Positions 53,793 to 64,000 of a stretch of DNA of 64,000 nucleotides are shown piece after piece. How positions within the stretch are numbered: position 1 is the first letter of the stretch; every line of letters begins with the position of its first letter. The notes under the pieces were generated by a model. The model saw only the letters and a program-made list of their open reading frames with translations. It was not told the origin of the DNA and did not search any database. A program made the position numbers and the translations under genes. This DNA is from Kitagawia praeruptora. Its lineage: Eukaryota > Streptophyta > Magnoliopsida > Apiales > Apiaceae. The stretch covers positions 25,576,001 to 25,640,000 of the forward strand of contig CM075352.1 of assembly GCA_037693485.1 (NCBI GenBank), written 5' to 3'.

Positions 53793-56119
53793 ATTGGAAG
53801 TACCTGCAACGAAGAATGAGTTCTCTGGGTTTTAGTCAAAGGTGGATCGAATGGGTAATGAGATGTGTTACTACTGTGTCTTATGATTTCTGTTTCAATG
53901 GCATGAGTGTAGGTCCAGTTTTTCCTCGTAGGGGTTTGAGGCAGGGGGATCCACTGTCTCCCTATTTGTTCTTATTTTGTGTAGAGGGGCTTTCAAATGT
54001 TCTAGACAATGCTGCGAATGAGGGACATATTAGGGGGTGTCAAATCAGTCCAACGGCTCCTGTGATCACTCATCTTCTGTTCGCGGATGATAGTTTTCTC
54101 TTTTTCAAAGCAAATAGAGAGGAGGTTTTAAGTGTCAAGAATCTATTAAACTCATATGCAGATCAGTCAGGGCAAGCTATCAATTTCCAGAAGTCAGGAA
54201 TTTTCTTTAGTTCGAATGTAAGGAGGGATAAGCAAGTAGAGTTCTCGGACATTTTGGGTGTTCATAATGATATAAGTACTAGCAACTACTTGGGGTTACC
54301 CTCACTGGTGGGTCGTTCTAAGAAGAGAGTTTTTGGGTTTGTGAAAGAGAAAGTAAGGAAGAAGATTCAAGCTTGGGGTGCCAAACCAATATCTAGGACA
54401 GGTAAAACAATTCTGCTGAAGAACGCAGCTCAATCGATCCCATCTTTTTGTATGACTTGTTTTCTGTTGCCTAAAACAATGTGTCAAGAAATAGAGCGTA
54501 TGTTTAACAATTATTGGTGGAAGTCTGGTACGGCACAATCGAAAGGTATAAACTGGCATTCGTGGGAAGCTATGAGTTCGTCTAAGACTGCAGGGGGGCT
54601 GGGGTTTAGAAGTTTATACGGCTTTAATATTGCTTTACTTGGAAAGCATATATGGAAGTGTATCAAGAATCCGCAGTTGCTGGTGTCAAGGGTCCTGAAA
54701 GCTCGTTATTTCTCTCATACAAATATTCTGGAGGCATCTAAAGGGCGAGCTTCGAGTTTTCTTTGGCTGGGTATCTGGCAAGCAAAAGAGGTTTTAAAGG
54801 GTGGTTTTAGATGGGTGGTGGGTGATGGAGAAGAAATAGTAGCAACGAAAGACCAATGGTTACGAGACAAAAGTAATTTCCGAGTTGATAATCTGTCCTT
54901 GTATGATGGGAGAACTGAGAAGGTGGCTACCTTATTCTTACCAGGAACCAAAACCTGGGATGTAGAGAAGGTACAGAATCTGTTCAGTATTGAAGATGCT
55001 TCAGCTATTCTGGCAACTAGGGTGCCTCATCACGACACGTGTGATCGAATAGCGTGGTCCAAAACTAATGAAGGTCAATATGATGTCAAAACGGGCTATA
55101 AAATGTGGCATGATCTTAACCTGAGATCTCATAATCCTATTCAGTCGTCGGGATGGAGTAAAATTTGGAGGTTGGTCCTTCCTCATAAGATGAAGATTTT
55201 TATTTGGCGTTTTTGTCGTAGTAACTTGCCAGTTCGAAACAGATTAAAAACAAAGGGAGTGAGGTGCACTATTATCTGTCCAATGTGCAATGTAGATGTG
55301 GAGCACCAGATGCATTTATTCTTAGACTGCAGCTTTGCAAGGAGTTGTTGGAATCATGTGAAGTTGCAGTATAATTGGAGTGAAATCCTGTCAGCAAATG
55401 ACTGGCTTCTCAGTAAGTTAGAAGCATCTCCTGTGGACGAGTTGGTCACGATTTGTTCGACGTTGTATGGAATCTGGTTAGCTAGAAACAGGAAGGTGTG
55501 GGAGAATATAGACACAACAGGTGAAATTGCTATGAGTTTGGTCTTTAAAAGTGTGCAAGACTGGAGGGATGCTAGGAGTTTAAAACAAGAAGGGAAGAGT
55601 GGTCAGGTTACAAAGGGATTTCAAGGAGAAAGGAAATGGTTGCCTCCAGAGTGTGGTACTGTAAAAGTAAATGTCGATGCTTCATGGTTCCCAGAGGCGA
55701 ACAGTTTCTCAATTGGGATGGTTCTGCGAGATCATGTGGGTAGGTTCATCGAAGGGAGAAATCTTTCCCTCAGTAAGGCTGCGAGTGCTCTTGAGGCAGA
55801 AACCATTGGTGTGAGAGAAGCTCTATCGTGGGTGAAACACAGGGATGAGAGGGTAGTAATGGTGGAGTCGGATTCTAAGTTAGCAGTGGATGCGATCAAT
55901 GGCGAGCACAAGTATGTTCTAGAGGTGGGTCATGTGATTGATCAATGTAAATTGTTACTCCATTCATTACCAGAAGTTGGTGTCAAACATGTTCGAAAGC
56001 AGGCTAACGAGGTAGCTCATGGATTAGCTAAAATGCCTTGTAGTGTTAACTGCTGTAATGTTTTTACGCTTCCACCTACCCATTTGGTGGATGCTGTTTT
56101 GCTTGATGCTTCATTTTAA
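53776..56119 (+). pseudogene. LINE ORF2, C-terminal part: reverse transcriptase and RNase H
   Basis: After the frameshift the frame stays open to 56119; the first ATG is at 53816. Reverse transcriptase blocks include RRGLRQGDPLSPYLFLFCVE and the catalytic LLFADDSFLF. Downstream is the zinc-ribbon-like zf-RVT region (CPMCNVDVEHQMHLFLDC). Last is an RNase H fold (VNVDASWFPEANSFSIGMVL, then EAETIGVREALSW, VESDSKLAVDAI and QANEVAHGLAK) with its acidic residues present. Only the one indel separates it from a working ORF2 layout, consistent with a young copy. Confidence 0.9.
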
Positions 56120-56171
56120 TGAAAGTTGTTCTTGTTGATCAAAAAAAAAAAAAAAAGAAGATAAGATTCAT

Positions 56172-57996
56172 AATTTGATCATTGCTGGTAATTAAAAACA
56201 GCCAAACCCCTGAGATCAATAATTAATCATTGCGCAATGTCCGAGTGAAAGAGCTGAGTTCTGTGTGCAGAGTATAGAGTACTGTGGTGGTGCTCCTCCT
56301 GTAGTTGGTTTAACTAACTTCAAAAAATACGAGTCGATCACAGAAAATAAGAAAAACCTAACAGGGGGTTAACAGGGGTTGTCAAAACTGAAATCGATCA
56401 CTATTGTTGTTTTTCTAAATATTTAACATATAAATTACTATTTTTTTTTAAATTTTAGTGGGATCGATTGAACCCGCTATCAATACATTGGTTACGCCGG
56501 TCATGGACAGAATAAGAGATAGCTAAAGTTCCGGCTAATTTGAAAATTTTAGTATAATTATTTTATCAATCATGATTTGTAGTTAAAATTTAATAAAAAA
56601 AAATTAATTTAAGTTGAGAATAATTTTTAAAAATAAGTGAAAATTTATTTTAATCCCGATTATTTTATGATCTTGATTCCGCCACTGCAAAGGCTATATT
56701 TATATAGCTAGGCAGACATGAGACATGCATAGCAGTAGGGGCTGCATCGATGAGCGGCCTGTTTACATAAAAACTACGATTAGTCAAGTTTGGCTGCCAT
56801 CATATTATGCTTGTCTGCCCTCTGCATCCTTACTTCTTTATGTCTCCCACATGCATTTCAATTCCCTTTCCTCTTCCTTTTTGTTTTCGGTACCAGCTAA
56901 TTGTTGATTTTTATTTCTTATTTCAACTTTTGGACTGGTAATAATTTGGTAAATAACTTCATGTTGTTAAATGTTATTGTGAAACATATTGTATATGTGC
57001 ATGGCAAATTATTAACTTGTACAGTTGAGCTAGCCGCCCTCCAAATATATGCATGGGGTGATGAGGACATGCTGTATAATAGAAGTTTGTTATTCACGCT
57101 TGTCGTACAAATAATTATTCGTTGTAGCCTTTTGAAGAATTTTGACAAGGAAATGAACCACATGCTTTATCACATACATCTTCTTAATATAAGGGCCAAA
57201 TTAAATATATAATTACTTAGATTAGACGTGCCTTACACAGGGCGTAGCTAGGATTTCCAAATAACGGGATCAAAATACAATCTATTATTATAAATATATT
57301 TTCTCAATGGTGTTAAAAACTGAAATCGAGTTTTCAAAATATTTAATATACAAATTACTATTTTTTACAAATTTCCATGAAATCGATTGAACCAACTCCT
57401 AATACATTGGCCACGCGCTACAATAATGTTTTGTGCTGTAAATAACAAGTTGTGTTGAATTTGACATGGTTTACGTGAATTCTAAGGTTAATTTTATGAT
57501 ACTTTTATCAAAATATATTAAAAAATATATGTAAATTACAAAACTAATCCTTCATGATCAAAAAATTACTTTTAATATTTCCATTTTAATTTTATATTAG
57601 GAAAGTAGAGACTCTCAAATCAACTATACATTATTAGGGGATTATCTCTAAAACGATTTATATAGAATTCTCAATAACATCCTGCTATAGGTTCGATTGC
57701 CTCTCCACTTATCATTTGTATCGTATTTGTGACTCATTTACATAATAAAAAAAAAACTGAAACGATTATACAGACATTGAAGATGAGAAAAGTAGTGATG
57801 TATTTAAATAAGGGAATCGGTTAGGTCGGTATTCTAGTTATGAAACTGGCACCGACTCACGTGAGCTGCGGCAGTGGCAAGTTGATTTGAGAGGCGATGT
57901 TTATTATTTTTATATTTTATGATGAATCATGTTATGAACCAAACATGGCGCTAACCACGTGTTAGCCATGATACATAAGTATGGGCATGATTTTAC
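56172..57996. other. Intergenic DNA with two diverged copies of a dispersed repeat
   Basis: No gene is recognised; open frames at 56725-57212 look like chance. The block at about 56385-56530 (gtcaaaactgaaatcgatca, atttaacatataaattacta, gatcgattgaaccc, aatacattggttacgcc) and the block at about 57300-57425 share the same order of words. They are therefore two old copies of one repeat family, class unknown. Confidence 0.5.
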
Positions 57997-58005
57997 CAAA
58001 TCAAT

Positions 58006-58331
58006 GGGTTAAATATCTCGTTGTTCATTGAAATCAGTTTAATGTATCAAGATGGTCCCTGAATTGGAATTGGACTCATATAGGTCACTAATTTGAATAG
58101 CTGTCAAAGCTAGATTCATAGCTGCTAACATTCATAAACTTCTCATTAACCAATTACTCCTTAAATAACTTACGTGATTGCTTAAATTCATTTAGTTCTT
58201 CATCACTATTAATATAAGACTATCAAATTGTATTATATACTCAAGTTAGTAACCTACGTGAATCCAATTTTAATTCACCGATCATTTTGATACATCAAAT
58301 TGACTTTAGTGACCAATAACATATTTAACCT
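58006..58331. mobile_element. Mutator-like MITE
   Basis: Terminal inverted repeats of about 55 bp begin gggttaaatat on the left and, reverse-complemented, aggttaaatat on the right. Both contain ttgatgtatcaa or a close variant about 45 bp in. A 9-bp target duplication, caaatcaat, flanks it (57997-58005 and 58332-58340), the length used by Mutator transposases. No coding region is inside. Confidence 0.8.
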
Positions 58332-58626
58332 CAAATCAATGAACTAATATGTACAAGGAAAATATGTACCGTCTCTATTTTAACCTTACTGAATTTGTGA
58401 ATGTTGAAGAGTTCAAGTCTTGCTAACGTGAGTGTCTTTGATAATTAAAATTAAAATTAGAATAATAAATATGACTGACTAGAATTATTTAGTAAAATAA
58501 CTAGCCCTGTCAAAATAATTAATGAAATATAGGTCTAGAGTTTAAATATCATTGACAGACCAATCAAATTTTTTTGAAAATTTATTTGGATAATACAATT
58601 ATAATTATCTACGTAATAAGACAATA

Positions 58627-58843
58627 CTCCCTCTGTTTTTTATATAAGTCGCTTGACTTTTCTATACGTACTTTTAAGTGTTTTGATTACATATTTAAAT
58701 TTAATTTTTTCAATGAATTTTTTTTGTGAATTATATATTTTTATTTAGAAAAAAAATCAAAAATAACAATTTTAGCTATGTAATCAATGCAATTAAAAAT
58801 GTGCGCAAAAAAATCAAGCGATTTATATAAAAAATAGAAGGAG
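58627..58843. mobile_element. Stowaway-like MITE
   Basis: Inverted ends: ctccctctgttttttatata and, from the right, ctccttctattttttatata. The TA duplication is at 58625-58626 and 58844-58845. Both arms continue with aagtcgcttga / tcaagcga. It is 217 bp and non-coding. Confidence 0.85.
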
Positions 58844-59245
58844 TAGTTGATTCTATATATAAAACTTTTTTTTATAATCAGGTGTCAGGGCCAGCTTGTG
58901 CGCACCTCGACTAATTCGGAGGGAATACTAGCACACTCATACCCCAAAGCATGGTAGTCCACTTAATCCCAGAACGCCCCAGAAAATCGAACTCATGTCC
59001 TCAAGCCAGCAAGCCTTAAGCGCCACTCAGAGGCGGGGCTGGGGTGCGCGAGGTGAGCGACCGCACAGGACCCCCAAAAATATAGGGCCCCAAAATTTTT
59101 TCCTCCTTATATATATGTGTAGGCTAGTGACCAAAAAGAAACCTCCCTTAAAATAGAAACTAGAAACCAACACTAAATAAATTATATTTCATTTATTCTA
59201 ATGGCCCCGCCAGGGGCACCTTCACAAAAAGTATTTAAAATTATT

Positions 59246-59356
59246 GGCTCCATCCAGCAAAAAAAAAGAAAAAAAAAAAGAAAGAAATTACTGTTCACGC
59301 TGACGTCACTACCACGTCAGCAGTGAACAGTATTTTTTTTTTTACTGAATGGAGCC
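59246..59356. repeat. Short foldback element with A/T spacer arms
   Basis: The outer arms ggctccatccag and ctgaatggagcc, and the inner arms ttactgttcacgctgacgt and acgtcagcagtgaacagta, are near-perfect reverse complements, separated by A- and T-rich stretches. It is 111 bp. The centre contains cgtca/tgacg words. Confidence 0.8.
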
Positions 59357-59699
59357 TAGAATATTATAAACTTTTTATTGGGGTCCCCCTAGTTTAGTCA
59401 TTAGATTAGCTTTAAATATTAGATTAGGGTTTAGTTTCTAGTTTCTAGTTTCTATTTTAATTTGGTTTCTATTTGAGTAAGACCCTATATATGTATATAT
59501 ATGTAGAGAGATTTTGAAATTTTGACCAAAAAAAATCAGATTACTTCATAATTTTTCTTTTGGCTCTGTCAAAAGAAAAAAGATTTGGCAAGTTTAACTA
59601 GTAAAGTTGGAGAATATTGAGAGTAACAATATATAAAGGTAAATTAATTATTTTAATTTTTTAAATATATTACCTTAAATTGAGTGTTGTGGAATAAAA

Positions 59700-60240
59700 A
59701 CTAGGTTATTAGATTGCGGCTAGGTTTCGCGTGTATTTAATGATAGGGTTGGTGAGCTTCGAGCTTTAATGGCTGTTCTTGCGTTTCGAGACTGAACGGT
59801 CCTCACAAGATGCCTACGTATCTCTGTATTGTTAGAGAATCAAGCCAACGTAGTTCTGAGTTGAGGGGTCTGACCCTTTATATAGGCTGAGAAGCCCAAG
59901 AATTATGGTAGGAGTCAGAGACTTGGTGGGCAAGCCACCGCCTTGAGGAAGGTTCTAGACCCCTTCCTTGTAGGAATCAGTTTCCTTGTTGAAGTAGGTG
60001 CCTTGGAGGCTAAGTCAGGCAGGAGTAATATCCTTATTTGACTTATATTTCCCAGCTGTTAATTAGCCATGAATATTAATTACGAAATTAATATTTAACT
60101 AGGGTTTTTGGGCCATCTAGTGGGCCCCACGTTTGGACCATACTAGGTCTAATTAATGCAACATTAAATGTGTCTTTAGGGCTTACTTTTAGCCCATATC
60201 ATTGAGTATTGATCATCTTGGAAAGTTGAACAATTTCTCT
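59700..60240. repeat. Relic solo LTR-like sequence
   Basis: Shares agatgcctacgtatc and aatcaagccaacgtagttctg with the LTRs of the young element at 41454-44290. Aligned word by word it also matches 62520-63065 (cctttatataggc, ttccttgtaggaatcagttt, gttaattagcc, ttaattacaaaattaatattt, taggtctaattaat). It is a diverged LTR without a partner. Confidence 0.5.
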
Positions 60241-60431
60241 AATTAATAGAACTAACGTCTCTGCTGACAGCTCATATAAATGGAGGGCCAAATTTTAAGA
60301 CCTTGCACAGGGTCCCAAATTTGTTTGCCCCGCCCCTGCTGCTCGAACATCTGAGACACCCATGGGGATTTATATATAATACTTTATAATTATGGAAATG
60401 GACCAGGGATAGCCCACTTTTATCATTTTAT

Positions 60432-60650
60432 GGGGCCGTTTGGGAAATCTTATTTTTCAGAAATAAGTTACTTATTCTAGAAAAAAGTTAGGAAATATGT
60501 ATTTTTTTCTGAAATAAGTAACTTATTTTTGTAAGATAACGAATATTGAACTCCCCATACACATTTTTCTCTAAAAAAAGCATGTAAATACAAATTTTTT
60601 CCGAAATAAGTTACTTATAAGTTGGGCAACGAATTTGCCAAACAAGCCCA
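60432..60650. mobile_element. MITE-like inverted-repeat element
   Basis: Left end ggggccgtttgggaaa and right end (reverse complement) gggcttgtttggcaaa. Inside, tgaaataagtaacttatt and aaataagttacttata recur in both orientations. It is about 219 bp with no coding region. I could not set the target duplication, so the superfamily (hAT or Harbinger) is open. Confidence 0.55.
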
Positions 60651-61307
60651 TATGTCGTCCCAGCGCCTCTTGGCAGCGTCAACAGACAACAGACACAAAA
60701 TACTGCCACCTCACCTCCACGTCAACATACTATTCCAGAAAGACTATCTAATTTAATTTGCTAGAGAAAATACTTGGATAGAACTGATTATAATTACAGT
60801 ATAATTTTTATAAATTAATATTATTGGCATTGATAAATTATATTAAGTTACAGAAATTATTAATGAATTGAGGTTAATTTTATACTTTGGATATTATATT
60901 AAGATAAAAAATTAACATTAAAAATATTAATTCATTGTGATACTGAATGTTAATTTAACGAGACTTTACTGTACTTGCTGATTTATTTTACATTTCATGT
61001 ATTATTAATTTGTTTCTTTGAAGGTGACTTGGTTTTTGTTGTTAGTAATACATGGTCGTAGTCTTACAAATCTCCTTGTCCGTAAGTATATAAAAGATTA
61101 TAAATCAGCTAAAAAGAAGATTACAGAAATAAAAAGTGTAAAAGGTGATAGTACATATTTCGAGACGAAAGATGTCCACAAACTTCAAGGATGATACACG
61201 GGGGCAAGTGGGTGGAAATGCATCTACATTGGAATTCACGCCCTTTGAAAAACCAAAGTCAGGGACACATCAATTTCCATCTCCACGCAATTCTTCAAAC
61301 TACACTA
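60651..61307. other. Intergenic DNA, no gene seen
   Basis: AT-rich sequence without recognisable coding content or element ends. Confidence 0.45.
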
Positions 61308-61929
61308 CTCCCTCCCTCCCTTAATTTTCTTCTTGTTTGGGGAAAAACACGGATTTTAAGAAAAAAAGGTTTTTAAAGAGTAGTGGGTGAAATAGTGGGT
61401 ATTGAATATTATTTTTAAGAGTTAGTGGGTAGAATAGTGGGTACTTAATACTCCCTCCGTTTCAAAATGTTAGTCCTATTTGCCAAAAAAAAATATCCCA
61501 TAATATGTGTCCTACTCTTTTTTCAATACAACTTTTCAAAACTTAACTTTGAAATTGTCTTTCCAAAATTGACCAGTTATAATAAATATTTAATGCCACG
61601 TCATTGTTCTATATAAAACCACATCACTATATGTATATATACATACACTTTTCAAAGCACGTAATTAATCTTATTAAATGCAGCTGATTTTCAAGGTTTA
61701 CAATCACATGAAAATAAAAAGAAAAATAAACACATTTAAGATACCTTAATATGTGTGAAAATGACAAATAGGACTAACATTTTGAAACGGAGGGTGTATT
61801 ATTTTAAGGAGTAGTGGGTAGAGTAGTGTGTATTGAATATAGTTATTTTAAGGCCTAAAATAGAAATGAGAAGAGTTTTTTGAATATCCCGATAAGAAAA
61901 GTGAGAAGAGTTTTAAGGGACAGAGGGAG
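61308..61929. mobile_element. Stowaway-like MITE, host of a second nested MITE
   Basis: Left end ctccctccctccctta and right end (reverse complement) ctccctctgtcccttaaa, with TA on both sides (61306-61307 and 61930-61931). Repeated words tagtgggtattgaatatt match, in reverse, the array inside the MITE at 18740-19129. A different Stowaway (61451-61796) is inserted in it. Confidence 0.75.
61451..61796. mobile_element. Stowaway-like MITE nested in another MITE
   Basis: Inverted ends ctccctccgtttcaaaatgt and, from the right, caccctccgtttcaaaatgt continue through tagtcctatttg on both sides. TA duplications lie at 61449-61450 and 61797-61798. It is 346 bp and non-coding. Confidence 0.85.
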
Positions 61930-61998
61930 TAATACCTACGTACGATCAACTGCTCCATTCCAACCTTTCCATCCATTTTCATGTTTTCAAAAATATTA

Positions 61999-62216
61999 CT
62001 CCCTCTCGCTCCACACAATATGTAAGGCACTCATGTATTTTTAGATTTTAAATTAAAAAAAGTTCTACTTAACATTTTTTAAGATTCTTTTTTTGAACAA
62101 AATTATACTTAAATACTTTAATTCAAAAAAAAGAATCATTGAAAAATATTAAATAGAATTCTTTTTATTTAAGATCTAAAAATGTGTAAATGCCTTATAT
62201 TATACACCGGAGAGAA
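61999..62216. mobile_element. Stowaway-like MITE, diverged
   Basis: Left ctccctctcgctccacacaa and right (reverse complement) ttctctccggtgtataatat, both followed by a taaggca word and a long complementary A/T arm. TA flanks are at 61997-61998 and 62217-62218. It is 218 bp. Confidence 0.65.
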
Positions 62217-62509
62217 TAGTTTTATTTCGTATTTTTCATTTTTTAATAAAAGTAAGATTTAAAAAAAGTGTAAAATAAAAAAAAGATTGAACAAAATAAT
62301 AGAATTAGTCAAATAATATTAATACATAAAGTGAGAATATATAGTGGATGAAAATAGTAGATATAACTAATTTTTTTATTATAAACTTTAATTATTCTTA
62401 AAAAATTTCAAACTGTAAAGAATTGGAAGGAATATTCAAAAGCAAAATTGTAAAAAAAATGAATGGAAACGAGGATTTTTTTTTTGTACTAGTAGCATTT
62501 TTGTTGTGG

Positions 62510-63070
62510 ATATAAAAAATTAGGATTTACGTATTGAATGTTAGGGTTAGTGAATTTCGAGATGCACTTGTGTTTCATGACTTAATCTGTGTCCTCACAA
62601 AATATCTATGCAACTTGTGGCAGCTAGGGCACCTCAAGGAATAGTGATTTGTATGTCCTTATTCGAGAATTAAGCCTAAAACGTAAGTGACGTATTGAGC
62701 TCAACCAAAAAAATGTTCTTTATGAGATTGAGGGATCAAACTCTTTATATAGGCGTTGGGAGCCTTAGATTTAGGGTAGGTTTTGGAGACTTGATGGATA
62801 AGTCACCTCTTTAGAGAGGATTCTAGATCCTTCTTTGTAGGAACCAGTTTCCATGTTTGATTAGGTGTCTTGGAGGCTACTTTTTGTAGAAATATATCCT
62901 TATTTGACTCTTATTACTGAGTTGTTAATTAGCCCCAATATTAATTACAAAATTAATATTTAATTAGAATTTTGGGTCTCATTAATGTACTTCGTATTTG
63001 GGTCATGTTAGGTCTAATTAATACATCATTAATTGTATTTTTAGGGTTTTATTTTTAGCCCATATAAATT
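62510..63070. repeat. Relic LTR-like sequence, homologous to 59700-60240
   Basis: Contains the same ordered words as 59700-60240 (ctctttatataggc, tccttctttgtaggaaccagt, gagttgttaattagcccc, ttaattacaaaattaatattt, gttaggtctaattaatac) with many substitutions and indels. No partner LTR or internal region is present. Confidence 0.5.
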
Positions 63071-63085
63071 TCTAAGAGGCGTTTT

Positions 63086-63473
63086 AGAGCAAGTTCGATA
63101 ACTTCCCAACTTTGCTTTCTTATATTGCTTCCTAAGTCAAGATTTAAGGAACTTAGTATAAAAATACAATTCCAACCGTTTACTAGTGGTTCCCTAAAAC
63201 ACTAGGGACCTCTATCCATTTTCTACTTTTGGGAAAGTACTAGTCATCCCTTATTTGATTTTTATCAATAAAAAATTCATTTTCCTCCATTTTTCAATAG
63301 TTGTCCATATCTCATTCTCTAATCAGTTTCAATTTTATCATTTTAATAATAACAAGAAATGAATATAGGGAATGTTGTTGGAGTTAAAATATAAAATAAG
63401 GTTCCTAAATCATTAGGAACCATTATTTTATTATATTTTAGGAATCGACTAAGAAGCCGTGGGACTTGCTCTT
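63086..63473. mobile_element. MITE-like element, possibly PIF/Harbinger type
   Basis: Left end agagcaagttcgataactt and right end (reverse complement) aagagcaagtcccacggctt. The 3-bp TTA-type flanks are only partly matched. About 390 bp of AT-rich interior contains ggttcctaaa and its reverse forms. Confidence 0.5.
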
Positions 63474-64000
63474 CTAACTCTTAACTAAAAAAATGAGGAG
63501 AAAAAATAAAAATGTTGCTCCTTTTAGTGCCTCTTAAAAACACTAAAAGTTTCTGATCTTTACTTATTTCTAAGAGTTACTAGTAGTTTAATTTTAACTT
63601 ATGTTTTATTAAAAAAAATATTCATGTTCACCAATTATTGCACAATTTTTTATTATAATGGGATTGATTTATAAATAAATTATAAATCAAAAAACTAAGA
63701 TAAAGAATATTGTTAGAATTTGATACATATAATTAATGTAATAACTTGCTATATAATTATTTATTTATATTATTTAAATTAAAAAAAAATGTAGAGGTAC
63801 CTTGGAGGTGCTCTAGATACATATATTTCTAGTACATTTTGGGCACGTCTTAAGATGAGTGTAAATAAAATGAGACCGAAGTACATAAACACGATTCAAG
63901 TACATGCCTTATTCAATTTTGTATGTATGTAGCATTCTAAACAGATAGGTCATTGTCTGACGATAAAATATGAACAGAACCCAATCTTGGATTACAGATT
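63474..64000. other. Intergenic DNA, no gene seen
   Basis: AT-rich sequence to the window edge. Nothing coding or repetitive could be supported. Confidence 0.45.

Larger units (their letters stand above)
50784..56155 (+). mobile_element. Near full-length L1-type LINE
   Basis: A 16-bp target duplication agaagataagattcat (50768-50783 and 56156-56171) and an A-tail (about 56141-56156) bound the element. A short leader is followed by ORF1 and ORF2, which overlap at ATGA. ORF2 has endonuclease, reverse transcriptase and a C-terminal RNase H domain, as in plant L1 elements. The only coding defect seen is one frameshift near 53775. The perfect, long duplication means the insertion is young and probably complete at the 5' end. 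It sits 17 bp beyond the SINE's target duplication. Confidence 0.92.
59028..60338. mobile_element. hAT-like non-autonomous element inserted in the SINE
   Basis: The ends are cagaggcggggc and, reverse-complemented, caggggcggggc. Similar subterminal sequence (cacaggacccccaaa and gggaccctgtgc) lies on both sides. The 8-bp flanks (gcgccact and ctgctcga) do not match well, so the target duplication is decayed or my boundary is off by a few bases. The interior holds a small foldback (59246-59356) and an LTR-like relic (about 59700-60240). No transposase is encoded. Confidence 0.45.
58875..60366 (-). mobile_element. tRNA-derived SINE (TS-like 3' end), split by an hAT-like element
   Basis: On the minus strand 59027 to 58880 reads a box A-like tggcgcttaagg and a box B-like gagttcgattttc. 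Then comes a conserved body ending attagtcgaggtgcgcac, aagctggccctgacacc, the 3' signature I recall from TS-type plant SINEs. Sequence on the far side of the hAT-like element (60339-60366) could be the SINE's 5' end. The A/T-rich words atatataaaacttt and atatataatacttt on the two outer sides may be its diverged target duplication. Confidence 0.5.

Noticed and set aside
56725..57212. Two plus-strand ORFs as a possible host gene
   Set aside because: No conserved motif, AT-rich codon use and overlapping ORFs on the other strand. Chance is the simplest reading.
59020..59027. Perfect 8-bp target duplication for the hAT-like element
   Set aside because: The two flanks do not match well enough, so the superfamily call is kept at low confidence.

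Overview
This is a plant nuclear window, almost certainly a eudicot. Host genes are split by GT-AG introns, the rest is AT-rich, and most of the DNA is nested transposable elements of plant type (Ty1/copia lineages, a TRIM, Helitrons, L1-type LINE, SINEs, hAT, Mutator-like and Stowaway MITEs). Nothing bacterial or organellar was seen. I found one host gene that looks complete and one chimera of three host gene fragments. Lineage names rest on motif recognition and element structure only; no database search was possible.

Layout. 0-5.5 kb: a 1.6 kb non-autonomous TRIM on the minus strand (925-2529), a recent 404-bp-period duplication (3631-4426) and a foldback repeat (5130-5455). 5.5-17.3 kb: exon 1 of a TFIIA large-subunit gene. 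Its first intron holds a Retrofit/Ale-like copia element (6052-16157), itself split by a Tork/Tnt1-like copia element (6586-11982) on the opposite strand. Downstream come a frameshifted TFIIA-L exon 2, a ribosomal protein P0 fragment and a hypersensitive-induced-reaction (HIR) protein fragment, all on the same strand and joined through introns.

17.3-26.5 kb: a Stowaway-like MITE, then a complete seven-coding-exon ACT-domain-repeat gene (ACR4-like, minus strand, 438 aa). A 1.37 kb non-autonomous Helitron sits in its last intron, and a 5' UTR intron, TATA box and (GA)n tract lie at its promoter. Beyond the promoter are clustered palindromes.

26.5-48.7 kb: an AT-rich graveyard of minus-strand Helitron-like elements. 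One is split by a SIRE-type copia element (28879-44683) with gag, pol and a 1395-codon env-like third ORF. A very young non-autonomous LTR element (41454-44290) sits in the right LTR of the SIRE element. 48.7-56.2 kb: a short SINE split by a 1.5 kb hAT element with subterminal repeats, and immediately beside it a near-complete L1-type LINE (50784-56155). 56.2-64 kb: a nested MITE field, a second SINE split by an hAT-like element, and relic LTR sequences.

The two patterns I rate highest are in the SIRE region. First, the word ATCCGTTGA / TCAACGGAT recurs dozens of times through the SIRE element, in its LTRs, its non-coding spacers and the linker regions of three different reading frames. Second, the nested LTR element carries an array of small hairpins whose stems stay complementary while their sequence varies. 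The gene-fragment chimera (TFIIA-L + RPP0 + HIR) and the stacked Helitron ends follow. Several elements look very young (LTRs identical or nearly so) although their coding regions carry stops, which suggests they were moved by proteins supplied in trans.
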